Shown in pieces: positions 39,487-49,237 of a stretch of 64,000 bases of DNA; positions within the stretch are counted from its first letter, which is position 1, and each line of letters begins with the position of its first letter. Position numbers and translations under genes: made by a program. The stretch comes from Verrucomicrobiota bacterium (lineage in GTDB: Bacteria > Verrucomicrobiota > Verrucomicrobiia > Chthoniobacterales > UBA10450): positions 1 to 64,000 of the forward strand of contig QHOS01000024.1 of NCBI GenBank assembly GCA_003219415.1, in the 5' to 3' direction. A model generated the notes under the pieces. That model saw nothing but the letters and a program-made list of their open reading frames with translations. It did not search any database and was not told the origin of the DNA.

Positions 39487-39977
39487 TTTTGCGTCCTGCT
39501 CCTGCTCGTGTTCTTGCTCATAATCGAGTTTAGAAAGATATCCAATACTTGAGCAGCATAACCATATCCCTCCGGCCATTCGCTTTGACGCGGGCCAGCC
39601 ACATTAAGGATCTCGATGTTGTTCTCGCAGACAAAATCGGCGATCAACTGCGCGGCCTTTTCAGTGGAAATGTTGGAGGCATCGATCAGTTCGTGCGGCC
39701 GTCGTTGCTCAACGCAGAAATGAAGCGTTTGTTCAGTTCCGCCACTCAGTTTTCCAGGGTAAATGATAATAGTCCCATCGGAATCTTTGACATTCTGCAA
39801 AGTTCGCTTAGTCGATCCACCGTTTTCCAACTCCTTAACTGGATAGCGATCCGGAATCCTACCGGATTCATCGAGACGTCCAGTTGGACACCAACCGCCG
39901 GATTCGATTCCATGTCTTGGCGCGGCATCGAGAGCTGCGCGATCCACACCCGTTTGTCCGCCCGAAATGATTTTCAC
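39477..39977 (-). CDS. Putative molybdenum carrier / YpsA-like Rossmann protein
   Basis: MKIISGGQTGVDRAALDAA...GWCPTGRLDESGRIPDRYPVKEL...NVKDSDGTIII...NVAGPRQSEWP. Confidence 0.85.
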   Translation of the reverse strand: MKIISGGQTGVDRAALDAAPRHGIESGGWCPTGRLDESGRIPDRYPVKELENGGSTKRTLQNVKDSDGTIIIYPGKLSGGTEQTLHFCVEQRRPHELIDASNISTEKAAQLIADFVCENNIEILNVAGPRQSEWPEGYGYAAQVLDIFLNSIMSKNTSRSRTQNHS

Positions 39978-39991
39978 TGCCTTCGGTGCAT

Positions 39992-40378
39992 TTAGTCGCC
40001 GGTAGGAACAATGTCCGCACGTTCCACCATCAAGATCACCGTTCGTCCAGGCGCGCGTGTGCGATGGCGCACACCTTTAGGCACAACGAAGCCCTGCCTC
40101 GGCGCAAGGTCGATAACGCGATCTTCAAGGTCGATCAGGAAATGTCCATCGAGCACGAAAAAGAATTCATCGATATCTTTATGTTCGTGCCAATGATATT
40201 CGCCTTCGATCACAGCCAGCCTGACGACCGAGTCGTTCACCTTGCAGAGCGTCTGGTTATACCACTTGTCGGTGCAGGCATCGGCGAATTTCTGCACATC
40301 GATAAGCTCAAGCGGTCCGTGCAAAATGTTGAGGTAAGTCTTGTACGGAAAATCTTGCGCTGCTTTGTTTGGATCCAT
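39992..40378 (-). CDS. Cupin domain protein
   Basis: EYHWHEHKDIDEFFFVLDGHFLIDLED...GFVVPKGVRHRTRAPG cupin motifs. Confidence 0.88.
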   Translation of the reverse strand: MDPNKAAQDFPYKTYLNILHGPLELIDVQKFADACTDKWYNQTLCKVNDSVVRLAVIEGEYHWHEHKDIDEFFFVLDGHFLIDLEDRVIDLAPRQGFVVPKGVRHRTRAPGRTVILMVERADIVPTGD

Positions 40379-40451
40379 GATTGGAATTTGGATACAAAGC
40401 AGGCCCCGAGCAAAAGATTCTCCTTCAGACGAGTGTGGAATACTCGTCTTC

Positions 40452-40640
40452 TGTCATTCCGAGCGAAGTCGAGGAATGGAACGACCCGGATGAGCGACAT
40501 AGACGGTGGCGCCGCGAGGGTAGCGGCGAGAGAGTCGGGAGACGAACGAATCATCTCTGGATTTTTCTTTGCATGCCAGTGAATGGAGAGATGTCTCGAC
40601 GGAGCCTGTCCTGAGCAAAGTCGAAGGGCTCGACATGACA
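40452..40640. repeat. MITE-like dispersed element with TGTCAT-NN-CGAGC terminal inverted repeats
   Basis: Starts TGTCATTCCGAGCGAAGTCGAGG and ends ...GTCGAAGGGCTCGACATGACA; non-coding; sits between cupin genes. Confidence 0.7.
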
Positions 40641-40645
40641 ATTGA

Positions 40646-41161
40646 TTACTCTTCGCCATCGAAATAATCAGTTTCTTGGCCCTTTACGACGACGCGATCC
40701 GCTGCCGATGACTTGTTCACTTTCCACTTGCCACTATCCGGGTAGTAGTTCGATTCGCCAATTGGGTTATCTGCGATTACGTAATAGACGAGGTCTTCCT
40801 GCCCGGAGTTACTCAATTGATGCGGTTCGTCCGGGCCAAAAACGAACGCATCTCCAGGCACGACCTCCGTCGTTCCATCCTTGTGACGAACGCTCCCTTT
40901 TCCAGAGACCACTAAGTAGAGCTCCCATTGCGCCGAATGCGCGTGATAAGGAAAAGCTCGTTTCCCGGAAGGCACTCGATTCCATTCCAAATCAAATGGA
41001 TGACGCTTGGACAAATCAAGCGAAGTCGGTTCGCGTCCGAGCGCTTCGGAAATTCCTTTGAACGACACGGCATATTTTCCGCCTCGCGATTGCCACGGGT
41101 CTTCCTTGATTTCGTTTAGATTTACTTTGCGCATAACTGCCTGAACCGGCATCGGGTTCAT
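40646..41161 (-). CDS. Cupin domain protein (tandem paralogue A)
   Basis: YHAHSAQWELYLVVSGKGSVRHKDGTTEVVPGDAFVFGPDEPHQL...KGQETDYFDGEE. Confidence 0.88.
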   Translation of the reverse strand: MNPMPVQAVMRKVNLNEIKEDPWQSRGGKYAVSFKGISEALGREPTSLDLSKRHPFDLEWNRVPSGKRAFPYHAHSAQWELYLVVSGKGSVRHKDGTTEVVPGDAFVFGPDEPHQLSNSGQEDLVYYVIADNPIGESNYYPDSGKWKVNKSSAADRVVVKGQETDYFDGEE

Positions 41162-41658
41162 TCTTCACCATCGAAATAGTCAGTCTTCGTCCCTTTCACG
41201 ACGACTTCGTCCCGTCCATCTGTTGTCACCGCCCATTTTCCGCTGTCAGGATAATAACAAGAATCACCCGTGGTGCCGCCGCTACGCGGGTTATCGGCGA
41301 TCACGTAATAAACAAAGTCCTCATCGCTCGCATTCCAAAGCTGGTGCGCTTCACCTGGCTGAAACAAAAATGCGTCGCCCGGTCCCACTTCAATTGTCCC
41401 ATCCTTGTCGCGGACGCTGCCGCGGCCGGAAACGACGAGATAAAGCTCCGACTCTGCAGCATGCGCGTGATAGGGACAAAGGAATTTGCCTTTTGGAATT
41501 CGGACCAGCGTGAGGTCAAACGGATGCCGCTTTGACAGATCGAGCGACTCCGGCTCGCGCCCGAGCGCGATGGAAATATGTTTCATGAATCGCCCGAACT
41601 TTCCTTTCGGCGATTTTCGTTCCTGCTCCGGAATATCTTTGAGATTTGCTTTGCGCAC
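41158..41658 (-). CDS. Cupin domain protein (tandem paralogue B)
   Basis: YHAHAAESELYLVVSGRGSVRDKDGTIEVGPGDAFLFQPGEAHQL...KGTKTDYFDGEE; 4-bp overlap with paralogue A. Confidence 0.88.
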   Translation of the reverse strand: MRKANLKDIPEQERKSPKGKFGRFMKHISIALGREPESLDLSKRHPFDLTLVRIPKGKFLCPYHAHAAESELYLVVSGRGSVRDKDGTIEVGPGDAFLFQPGEAHQLWNASDEDFVYYVIADNPRSGGTTGDSCYYPDSGKWAVTTDGRDEVVVKGTKTDYFDGEE

Positions 41659-41673
41659 GTGAGAATTTTCAAT

Positions 41674-41934
41674 CTATCCAGACGAGAGTCGCCTTCTAGC
41701 CGCAATCGAAAAAACTGCTATCCCAGCCCAAATCACGTTCACAAAAGACGAAGGATATGCGCGATAAAAGATCGTGTTAGCAACCAAGAAAAGGCTGCCG
41801 ATGATGTTGAGGAGTTGGTACGCAGTTGAGTCTGCCTCCAATTTTTTAGAGGAAACCATCGCGTAAGCCACCAGGAGAAAGGCTGCTCCCGTCCATCCAG
41901 TCGCATCGAACCATATGTGATTGTTCATGCTCAA
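41674..41934 (-). CDS. CBU_0592-like small membrane protein
   Basis: TGWTGAAFLLVAYAMVSSKKLEADSTAYQLLNIIGSLFLVANTIFYRAYPSSFVNVIWAGIA. Confidence 0.7.
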   Translation of the reverse strand: MSMNNHIWFDATGWTGAAFLLVAYAMVSSKKLEADSTAYQLLNIIGSLFLVANTIFYRAYPSSFVNVIWAGIAVFSIAARRRLSSG

Positions 41935-41955
41935 AAATTGTTTTCCGTGTGAACC

Positions 41956-42900
41956 CTAAATATTCCACTTCGTCGGCAGTTTTTGTTTCAGTTTCTCGAC
42001 CTGTTCGAAGAGGTCGCCGAGTTTGTCCACGCGAACAAGGACTTGATCTGAACGGAATTTCAACAGCTCGGCTTTTTTCTTTTTCAGGCAATTTTCAACC
42101 TCCTGCCAGGTGACTGGAGTTGAAACGGTCGGTTCTTCTCTGGCACGGAGTGAATAGACACAAATGGTGGTTTTGTGTTCGTCGTTCTGGCTCCAATCGA
42201 CGAACACTTTGCCTTTGCGCACGGCCTTAGACATATTCGAGGTGACCAAGTTCGCATGCTCGTGCTCCAGATATTGAGCGAGAGAGCGCGACAAATTCTT
42301 GGTTTGATCGTAGGTCACCGAAGTATTCAGCGGCACGTAAACTTGCAGTCCCTTGGATCCGCTCGTTTTTGCGAACGATTTAAGTTTCATTTTGGCTAAC
42401 AAATCGCGAAGCCATAGGCCCACATGGCAGCATTGGACGATGTGGGCAGGCGCCCCGGGATCAAGATCGAACACCATCATCGTCGGGCGGTCGAGGTCGT
42501 CTTTGCGTGACAGCGATGTGTGGAGCTCTAGATCTGCGAGGTTTGCAGCCCACACGAGCGTCGGCAAATCGTTGGCGAGGCAATAATTCATCGTACGTTG
42601 GTTACCTTCACTCCACACCTTTGCTGTCTGGACCCATTTCGGGCGATGTGACGGACAGTTCTTTTCGTAGAAAAATTCGCCGTCCACACCGTCGGGGTAC
42701 CGTTTCATGGTGAGCGGACGATCCCTTAGATGCGGCAAAAGGACTGGCGCGATGCGGATGTAGTAATCGATCACCTGCCCCTTCGTGAATCCGGCTTTGG
42801 GATAAAGCACCTTCTCGAGATTCGATACCTGAATCTTGCGATCTTCGACAATTAGCTCGGCTTTTTGAGACATTGATTTAGGCAAACGTCCAACGCCCAA
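41956..42900 (-). CDS. Stand-alone LigD-type polymerase/primase (POL) domain protein
   Basis: NLEKVLYPKAGFTKGQVIDYYIRIAPVLLPHLRDRPLTMKRYPDGVDGEFFYEKNCP and MMVFDLDPG (DXD metal site). Confidence 0.92.
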   Translation of the reverse strand: MGVGRLPKSMSQKAELIVEDRKIQVSNLEKVLYPKAGFTKGQVIDYYIRIAPVLLPHLRDRPLTMKRYPDGVDGEFFYEKNCPSHRPKWVQTAKVWSEGNQRTMNYCLANDLPTLVWAANLADLELHTSLSRKDDLDRPTMMVFDLDPGAPAHIVQCCHVGLWLRDLLAKMKLKSFAKTSGSKGLQVYVPLNTSVTYDQTKNLSRSLAQYLEHEHANLVTSNMSKAVRKGKVFVDWSQNDEHKTTICVYSLRAREEPTVSTPVTWQEVENCLKKKKAELLKFRSDQVLVRVDKLGDLFEQVEKLKQKLPTKWNI

Positions 42901-42933
42901 CGCCCAAGGTCCAACGTTGAATTGAGAAAAGCA

Positions 42934-44124
42934 TCAGGCGAAGAACCTCTCGGGAGGCAGCAGAGGCTGTGGTTTGCAAATGCGCGCCACACAATGCTCC
43001 CAGCTTTCGTGTCCGCTAAGAATTTCAATCTCCACCCGCAAAAAATAAATGGGCACTTTTAGTTTACCGTCGGGCAAACGCGGCATGCGCACCGAATCTT
43101 TTTCAGTTGTCACAATCATCTCCAGGTCGCGTCGGATACAACGTTTGATGAAACTGATTAGCTCCGCTTCGGTATAGTAGTGGTGATCGATGTAACGCTT
43201 GGCCAGGTCGACGTGCGCGCCGAGCTTTTCCAGTGCGCCTTCGAAGCTTTCGGGCGCGGCGATGGCGCTGATCGAACCGACAAAAGTGTCACGCAAGCGC
43301 TCCAGTGGCACTTTTTCGCCAGTGAAAACATTCTGCAGGTAGAGCGGCTTGTGCGCGCATTCGATAATCTCCGCGGTGCGATTGTAACGGCGAATCCGTT
43401 TCACAAGTACGTCGTTGGATTCCCCTGTGCTTTTCGTGATAAAGATGTAACTGGCGCGTCGAAGGTTTCGTGGCGCCTCACGCAGCGTGCCACGCGGAAG
43501 AAGAAATTCATTGCCGAACGGCGCCTGCCGATCCACAAGCACGATGTCCAGCCGATGTTTGAGATGGAGATACTGCAAGCCGTCGTCCAGCAGGAGGGTA
43601 TCGACTTTCCATTTGTCGATGGCAAGCAGACCGCTTTTGACGCGATCTTTGTCCACGAGAACGATCACGTTCTTCAAGTTGTGCGCCAGCATGTACGGCT
43701 CATCACCAGCTGTACGCGAATCAAGCAAGAGCGAAGTGCCATCGGAGACAATCCGCGGAGGATCAGGATTTCCGTTGTAGAGGCGACTTAGCAAGCTTCG
43801 TCTGCGCGGCATGCTTTTGTAGCCGCGACTGAGAATCGCCACCCGGCGCCCGCCTGTCTGCAGCGCGCGGGCAATCTTTTCCACAATAGGCGTTTTGCCT
43901 GTACCTCCCACAGTTAGGTTGCCCACGCTAATCACGAGAACGCCAAGCGCGCGCTCGCGAAAAATTCTTTTGCGATAAAAATAAAGCCGCATTTGTACGA
44001 GCCGATCGTAAGCGAACGAGAGCGCGTAGAGGATTCCCCGCAAAATCGAGGCGCGAACGCCATGACGGCGCTCGAGCACAACGTCGATTCCAAACTGTTC
44101 CAGGTTTTCAAGCCGCCGGCCCAT
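42934..44124 (-). CDS. lpxK: Tetraacyldisaccharide 4'-kinase
   Basis: [23 protein letters not shown] Walker [51 protein letters not shown]. Confidence 0.95.
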   Translation of the reverse strand: MGRRLENLEQFGIDVVLERRHGVRASILRGILYALSFAYDRLVQMRLYFYRKRIFRERALGVLVISVGNLTVGGTGKTPIVEKIARALQTGGRRVAILSRGYKSMPRRRSLLSRLYNGNPDPPRIVSDGTSLLLDSRTAGDEPYMLAHNLKNVIVLVDKDRVKSGLLAIDKWKVDTLLLDDGLQYLHLKHRLDIVLVDRQAPFGNEFLLPRGTLREAPRNLRRASYIFITKSTGESNDVLVKRIRRYNRTAEIIECAHKPLYLQNVFTGEKVPLERLRDTFVGSISAIAAPESFEGALEKLGAHVDLAKRYIDHHYYTEAELISFIKRCIRRDLEMIVTTEKDSVRMPRLPDGKLKVPIYFLRVEIEILSGHESWEHCVARICKPQPLLPPERFFA

Positions 44125-44133
44125 GGCAAATGG

Positions 44134-45078
44134 TCAGTGATCCCTGATCGGTGATCGGATAATACGCGCGCCTTGGTTATCGGCACGCGTGACGATTGTA
44201 CGCGACAGTGACGACCGGGCGGCACGCTTCATCGCCGCAGCAACCCGATCTGGCTGTTGCAACGTGATCGCGCAGATTGTCGAGCCGCTGCCGCTAAGGA
44301 AAGCGCCAAGCGCACCTGCTTTTTCGGCACCGGCGATGACCCCTGGAAGAAACGAAATCAGTTTTCCCCGAAACGGCTGATGCAAATAATCTGCAAAAGC
44401 GCCGCGCAGTTTTTGGTAATCTTTTGAGGCGAAGGCAGCGGCAATCGCACACGCATTTGCACAATTTGCAACCGCGGCGGCATGCGAAATTTTCGATGGC
44501 AGAAGCTTTCGCGCGATCGAAGTTCGAATTTCAAGGTCTGGAACCAGTAAAACGAAGTACAAACGCGGGGAAACTTCGAAGCGTTGAAACATAGGGACGC
44601 CGCGCTGTCCCAAACGTCCGCCAGTCACACGGACTCGTCCCGTGACGAGCTTTTGGGAGTCGACGCAGCGCACCGAACTTGCCACTACCGTAAACCCACC
44701 AAAAGCTGCCGGTGCAGCGTTATCAGGGTGACCTTCCAAGTCAGCGCACAATTGGAAAATCGTCAGTCGGCCGAGCGGATTGCCACTGAGCTGGTTGAGC
44801 GCATACAAAATACCGAGGCGAATGGTTGCACTGCTGCCAAGGCCACGCGAACGCGGAATTTTTTCTACGATCGAAAAAGAAAACGGAAAGGCGCGGCGAC
44901 GTGCCTGTTTGAAAAACCGGCCGGCTGCCTGCGAGACAATTTGAGGATGGGGTTGTTCGCGCGATCGACAGCGAGTAACTGTTACGCTGTTATAAATGCG
45001 CAGTGCGACACCGAGGCAATCGAAACCAGGACCGAGATTCGAGGTGCTCGCCGGAACGCGAACGGTAACTTGCTGCAT
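44134..45078 (-). CDS. thrB: Homoserine kinase (GHMP family)
   Basis: VRVPASTSNLGPGFDCLGVAL, IPRSRGLGSSATIRLGILYALNQL, GAFLSGSGSTICAI. Confidence 0.92.
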   Translation of the reverse strand: MQQVTVRVPASTSNLGPGFDCLGVALRIYNSVTVTRCRSREQPHPQIVSQAAGRFFKQARRRAFPFSFSIVEKIPRSRGLGSSATIRLGILYALNQLSGNPLGRLTIFQLCADLEGHPDNAAPAAFGGFTVVASSVRCVDSQKLVTGRVRVTGGRLGQRGVPMFQRFEVSPRLYFVLLVPDLEIRTSIARKLLPSKISHAAAVANCANACAIAAAFASKDYQKLRGAFADYLHQPFRGKLISFLPGVIAGAEKAGALGAFLSGSGSTICAITLQQPDRVAAAMKRAARSSLSRTIVTRADNQGARIIRSPIRDH

Positions 45079-45173
45079 TCGGAGACGGAGTGTAGCGACG
45101 CCCGGCTTCAGCGGCAACCGATCCGTTAGGCCATGCCGAATCGAAAGTATGCCCGTAGGTACGGCTAACGAAA

Positions 45174-46085
45174 ATGAGTCCTGGCTGGATTGATGCAAGC
45201 TTGTTTCGCGATTTCCAAGCCGAGGGGACGGCCGCGCATCGGCTCTGCACAATGGAGGATGGCTGGGTGGAGCGCTTCGGGCACGACATTCTCATCTCGT
45301 TCAAGCGAGTCCTGGTTCGCGAGCGGCTCATTCAGGAATTGAAGGAATGGGCAGATGGTATCCCTTTCAAGTTTGAACGCATTTTCGCCCGATTCGTTCC
45401 TCGAAAAAGTGAACAACGCGAACCGCCTCGGCTCATATGTGGGAACCCGACTGAAAATCTACAGACGATCGCTACCGAGCGACGTTTGAAATTTGGGATC
45501 GACTTCGGCGCGGGCTTCTCCGTGGGCCTATTTCCAGATCAGAGAGAAAATCGCAGCTTTGTCCGTCACATCGCGCCCAAGCGCCTGTTGAACTGCTTTG
45601 CCTATACCTGCTCCTTTTCTGTGAGCGCGGGCTACGTCGGAGCAACAACTCTCAACATCGACCTTTCCAAAAAATCTCTGGCACGCGGACGCGAAAATTT
45701 TGCGCTGAATAGCCTTTCCACTACGGGTCATCGCTTCATCAACGATGATGTGATGGCGGTATTACCGCGGTTAGCGGGGAAAGGTGAGAAATTTGACGTC
45801 ATCATTCTCGATCCGCCAACTTTTTCGCGCTCACCTGGAGGAAAAACCTTTCACGTCGAAGACGATTTCGAAAAATTACTGGTTGATTCCCTCGAACTGA
45901 CAGAACGAAGCAGCCATGTTCTAGTCTCGACTAATTGCTCTACATTAGGTGAGCATGCGTTGGAAGTGATGGCCCGCTACGGACTCAAGGCAGCACGCCG
46001 CGCCGGCACACTGCGCCGATCGCCTCCACTGCCTGATTTCCCACCCGGCACAGGTGCAAGCTCGATTTGGCTGACCTTGCGCTGA
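45174..46085 (+). CDS. Class I SAM-dependent methyltransferase (RlmI/K-like)
   Basis: GIDFGAGFSVGLFPDQRENR, LNCFAYTCSFSVSAGYVGA, VIILDPPTFSRSPGGKTFHV. Confidence 0.88.
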   Translation: MSPGWIDASLFRDFQAEGTAAHRLCTMEDGWVERFGHDILISFKRVLVRERLIQELKEWADGIPFKFERIFARFVPRKSEQREPPRLICGNPTENLQTIATERRLKFGIDFGAGFSVGLFPDQRENRSFVRHIAPKRLLNCFAYTCSFSVSAGYVGATTLNIDLSKKSLARGRENFALNSLSTTGHRFINDDVMAVLPRLAGKGEKFDVIILDPPTFSRSPGGKTFHVEDDFEKLLVDSLELTERSSHVLVSTNCSTLGEHALEVMARYGLKAARRAGTLRRSPPLPDFPPGTGASSIWLTLR

Positions 46086-46133
46086 CAGCTCGATGCGCGC
46101 AGGACAGGATCAGAATCCGAATCATTAAACGAA

Positions 46134-46415
46134 ATGGACCGATCAACTGCTGAAGTCGCCGCTGAATTTCCGGAACGCGGACTGCATTGGGTGAAAGAAC
46201 AGGTCGAGACAGCTCTGAGCGAAACTGAGAATTACATTCGCGAAAAACCGGCACAGTCACTTCTGTGCGCGTTTATGGCCGGCTACATTTTGAACCGGCT
46301 GCCGCTGGGCCGAATTCTGGGTGGTCTTTTTCGATTGCTCGTTGTGGCATTGAGGCCCGCTATTCTGATTTACGGTGCCGCCAAGCTGTATCAGGCGGCG
46401 CAGGAAGAAGAATGA
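46134..46415 (+). CDS. Small membrane-associated protein (YqjD/DUF883-like)
   Basis: Amphipathic helix followed by REKPAQSLLCAFMAGYILNRLPLGRILGGLFRLL. Confidence 0.55.
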   Translation: MDRSTAEVAAEFPERGLHWVKEQVETALSETENYIREKPAQSLLCAFMAGYILNRLPLGRILGGLFRLLVVALRPAILIYGAAKLYQAAQEEE

Positions 46416-46459
46416 TGCTGTAAGCGGAACCGGCTGCGGCAAGCGCTGAGCTCCTGATC

Positions 46460-46483
46460 GGCGTTTGACACAGACGCCGCTAC
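46460..46483 (-). repeat. GTAG-headed REP-like hairpin directly after dodecin stop codon
   Basis: Plus strand GGCGTTTG-ACA-CAGACGCC-G-CTAC; minus orientation GTAG-C-GGCGTCTG-TGT-CAAACGCC. Confidence 0.7.
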
Positions 46484-46484
46484 A

Positions 46485-46694
46485 TCAGGCCTCCAAGGTG
46501 AAACCAATCTTGAGTGTCACCTGCCAATGACCGACCTTGCCGTTTTCGATGTATCCGCGTGTCTCAGTCACCTCAAACCACCGCATATTACGGACGGTTT
46601 TCTCGGCGCGTGCCAGCGCATTCGTTATTGCGTCTTCAAATCCGTTCGGCGAAGAGCCGACGACCTCAATCTTTTTGTAAACATGGTCAGACAT
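46485..46694 (-). CDS. Dodecin family protein
   Basis: [69 protein letters not shown]. Confidence 0.93.
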   Translation of the reverse strand: MSDHVYKKIEVVGSSPNGFEDAITNALARAEKTVRNMRWFEVTETRGYIENGKVGHWQVTLKIGFTLEA

Positions 46695-46852
46695 GGGCCC
46701 ATTATTTCCTGAGAGCGTCGGGAAAAACAATAAAAAGGCGAGTCTCACCTGGCACGGAGATCTTGTCGGTGGGAGCCGGCGGGCGGCCTCGCTTGCCGAG
46801 TCGCAAGCAAATTTGCTTTACAAACCCATTGTAATTTCGGCAGCCTCGCCGC

Positions 46853-47371
46853 GTGGGGAAATCGCTGGCGATCTCAGTATCACTGCTGCTGACTGCTCTT
46901 TCCTGCCTGCGCGCTCAGGACCAAGAGCGCAAGCTCGTCGATCGCCTGCTGAGGCCGGACATGACTCTGCAAAGCAGCGAACAGAAGAAGAAATTCATCG
47001 CTGATGGCACATCAATAAACAAGAAGGCGAGGGTCGGTACGTTTTACGTCGAGAAAAAATCTAAGTCGAAAACGTTTTTCGGAACACGTGAACTCTCGAC
47101 GCAGGAGTTCACTTCCCAGCCTTTCCACGGTAGCCGCAGCGCATTTCAGAATTCATCGCAGCAAGCCGCGGGAAATTCTCGACTTGCTTATCCCACTCAA
47201 TCAGCCCGCGGACCTCGTGACGCCCCTCAATCCGACAAAAAGGTTGCTAGCCACGCATACGCAGAGAACCGACCTTTTCTGGATCAGGGTAAGAGCCAAA
47301 AGTCGCTCAACCGGCAAAACGCACCGCTCACGATCGACCAAGTGCGCGAGTTGCTGAACAAAAACAAGTAG
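46853..47371 (+). CDS. Hypothetical secreted low-complexity protein
   Basis: Signal-like N-terminus, Ser/Gln/Lys-rich body; GTG start; just upstream of tyrS. Confidence 0.5.
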   Translation: MGKSLAISVSLLLTALSCLRAQDQERKLVDRLLRPDMTLQSSEQKKKFIADGTSINKKARVGTFYVEKKSKSKTFFGTRELSTQEFTSQPFHGSRSAFQNSSQQAAGNSRLAYPTQSARGPRDAPQSDKKVASHAYAENRPFLDQGKSQKSLNRQNAPLTIDQVRELLNKNK

Positions 47372-47391
47372 CGCGCGGGCCGGGCGCGCTA

Positions 47392-48576
47392 TTGTTGATC
47401 ATGCAACCGGATGAAGTTCTGGCGTTGCTAAAGCAAGGCGCCGCGCAACTCATCGACGAAAAAGAACTGCGCGAAAAACTCGCCCTTGGCCGGCCGTTGC
47501 GTGTGAAATTAGGTGTCGATCCAACCACCTCCGACATTCACCTTGGGCACACAATTGTTTTGCGAAAACTGCGGCAGTTTCAAGACCTGGGGCACCAAGC
47601 AATTCTAATCATCGGCGATTTCACGGGAATGATTGGCGACCCGAGTGGTCGATCTGTGACAAGGCCACAATTGACGCACGATGACGTCCAAGCGAATGCG
47701 GCGACTTACCGCGAGCAGGCTTTTAAGATTCTCGATCCGGAGCGAACAGAAACCGTCTGCAACGGCGACTGGTTTCGAGCCATGTCGTTTGAAGATGTTA
47801 TTCGACTCAATAGCCGGGTGACGTTGCAGCAAATGTTGCAGCGCGAAGACTTCAAGACGCGAATCGATAACGAGCAATCGATTCGCGCTCACGAAATTCA
47901 ATATCCAATCATGCAGGGCTGGGATTCGGTAATGGTAAAGGCTGACGTGGAACTTGGGGGAACGGACCAGCTCTTCAACATCCTAATCGGGCGCGATTTC
48001 CAAAAAGAGGAAGGGTTGCCGCAGCAGGTTGTTTTTCTGCTCCCGATTCTCGAGGGGTTGGATGGCTCCAGGAAAATGAGTAAGAGCCTCGGCAACTTTG
48101 TCGGAATTAACGAACCGGCCTCGGAGATGTTCGGGAAACTGATGAGCATCTCAGACGCTTTGATGGCGCGATATTATGACTTGCTCCTGGGACGCACTCC
48201 ACCAGTTGAAGTGCATCCGCTCGAAGCCAAGAAGCAGCTCGCGTTCGAGATTGTTCAGACGTACCACTCGCCTGCTGTTGCTCAAAAAGCGCTCAATGAA
48301 TGGAATACTCGCTTTAGCAAGCGCGATTTGGAACACGCCGATCTGCCTGCATTCTCAGTGATTTCAGCAGAGGGTCTACCAGCGGTGGCGCTCGTCTCGA
48401 AGATTTATCGGGAAGTATTCAATCTGGAAAAATCGCGCAGCGAAGCCTCGCGGCTGATTAAACAGGGAAGCGTAGAAATCGACGGAGCGAAAATTCGCGA
48501 CCCTAAAGCCACACTTACCCTTAAGTCAGGTCAAACTCTTCGCCTCGATAGAAAACACGCCGTGCGGGTGCACTGA
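47392..48576 (+). CDS. tyrS: Tyrosyl-tRNA synthetase
   Basis: LGVDPTTSDIHLGHTIVLRKLRQFQDLGHQAILIIGDFTGMIGDPSGRS; KMSKSLGNFV; C-terminal S4 domain. Confidence 0.96.
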   Translation: MLIMQPDEVLALLKQGAAQLIDEKELREKLALGRPLRVKLGVDPTTSDIHLGHTIVLRKLRQFQDLGHQAILIIGDFTGMIGDPSGRSVTRPQLTHDDVQANAATYREQAFKILDPERTETVCNGDWFRAMSFEDVIRLNSRVTLQQMLQREDFKTRIDNEQSIRAHEIQYPIMQGWDSVMVKADVELGGTDQLFNILIGRDFQKEEGLPQQVVFLLPILEGLDGSRKMSKSLGNFVGINEPASEMFGKLMSISDALMARYYDLLLGRTPPVEVHPLEAKKQLAFEIVQTYHSPAVAQKALNEWNTRFSKRDLEHADLPAFSVISAEGLPAVALVSKIYREVFNLEKSRSEASRLIKQGSVEIDGAKIRDPKATLTLKSGQTLRLDRKHAVRVH

Positions 48577-48634
48577 TCGACAGCACGCGCAACGCGGCGC
48601 GAACGGCACTCCACTGTTTCAGACACTGGCTTTG

Positions 48635-49111
48635 TCAGGCGGTGGCCGTTTGGAACATCGGCAGAACGCGCGCATGATCCAGGTAACTGGCAGCGATGCC
48701 TTCAAAGTGCGCACGGATACTGCGCAGTTCGGCGGTGACAAAATTGTCGACAAAATGCAAGCGCCGATCCAGCCAGGCAAACAGCTTATTCTTGATGTCG
48801 TAGTGAACCGCTAGCGTGACTTCGGTGCAATTTGGCCGAATCTCAGCAAAATCAACGATGCCCATCAGCGCAATATTTCCGCCGACGGACTCGAACGCGT
48901 ATTGGTCAGATGAGTCGCTCTCCACCGACAGGAGGACTGTATGGGCTTCAAAGCCCAACGGGCCTCGGAAGCTGAAATCGACCGTCTTGGACGAAGTCAC
49001 AGTTGCCCGTGTGACCATCAGAAACTGCCGCCGATACGACTGAATGCTGGCAAGACGTGCTTTGCACTCTGCCACCGGTTGACTCATGTGTAAGGTTTTT
49101 TGTAAGAGCAT
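48635..49111 (-). CDS. SRPBCC-like hypothetical protein
   Basis: 158 aa alpha/beta sequence resembling START/SRPBCC fold; weak call. Confidence 0.45.
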   Translation of the reverse strand: MLLQKTLHMSQPVAECKARLASIQSYRRQFLMVTRATVTSSKTVDFSFRGPLGFEAHTVLLSVESDSSDQYAFESVGGNIALMGIVDFAEIRPNCTEVTLAVHYDIKNKLFAWLDRRLHFVDNFVTAELRSIRAHFEGIAASYLDHARVLPMFQTATA

Positions 49112-49237
49112 AAAAATAAACGATTTTTTGGGATAAAGAGAGCAACAGGGATGCCAATCTCATTTCCCAGTAGGAGCGCACACAGAATCCCGAGGAAAGT
49201 GTTCGTTTTTTTTACAACTCTGTATCGACACGACACG

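Noticed and set aside
43180-43791. 203-aa plus-strand ORF inside lpxK
   Set aside because: Antisense shadow of well-supported lpxK motifs.
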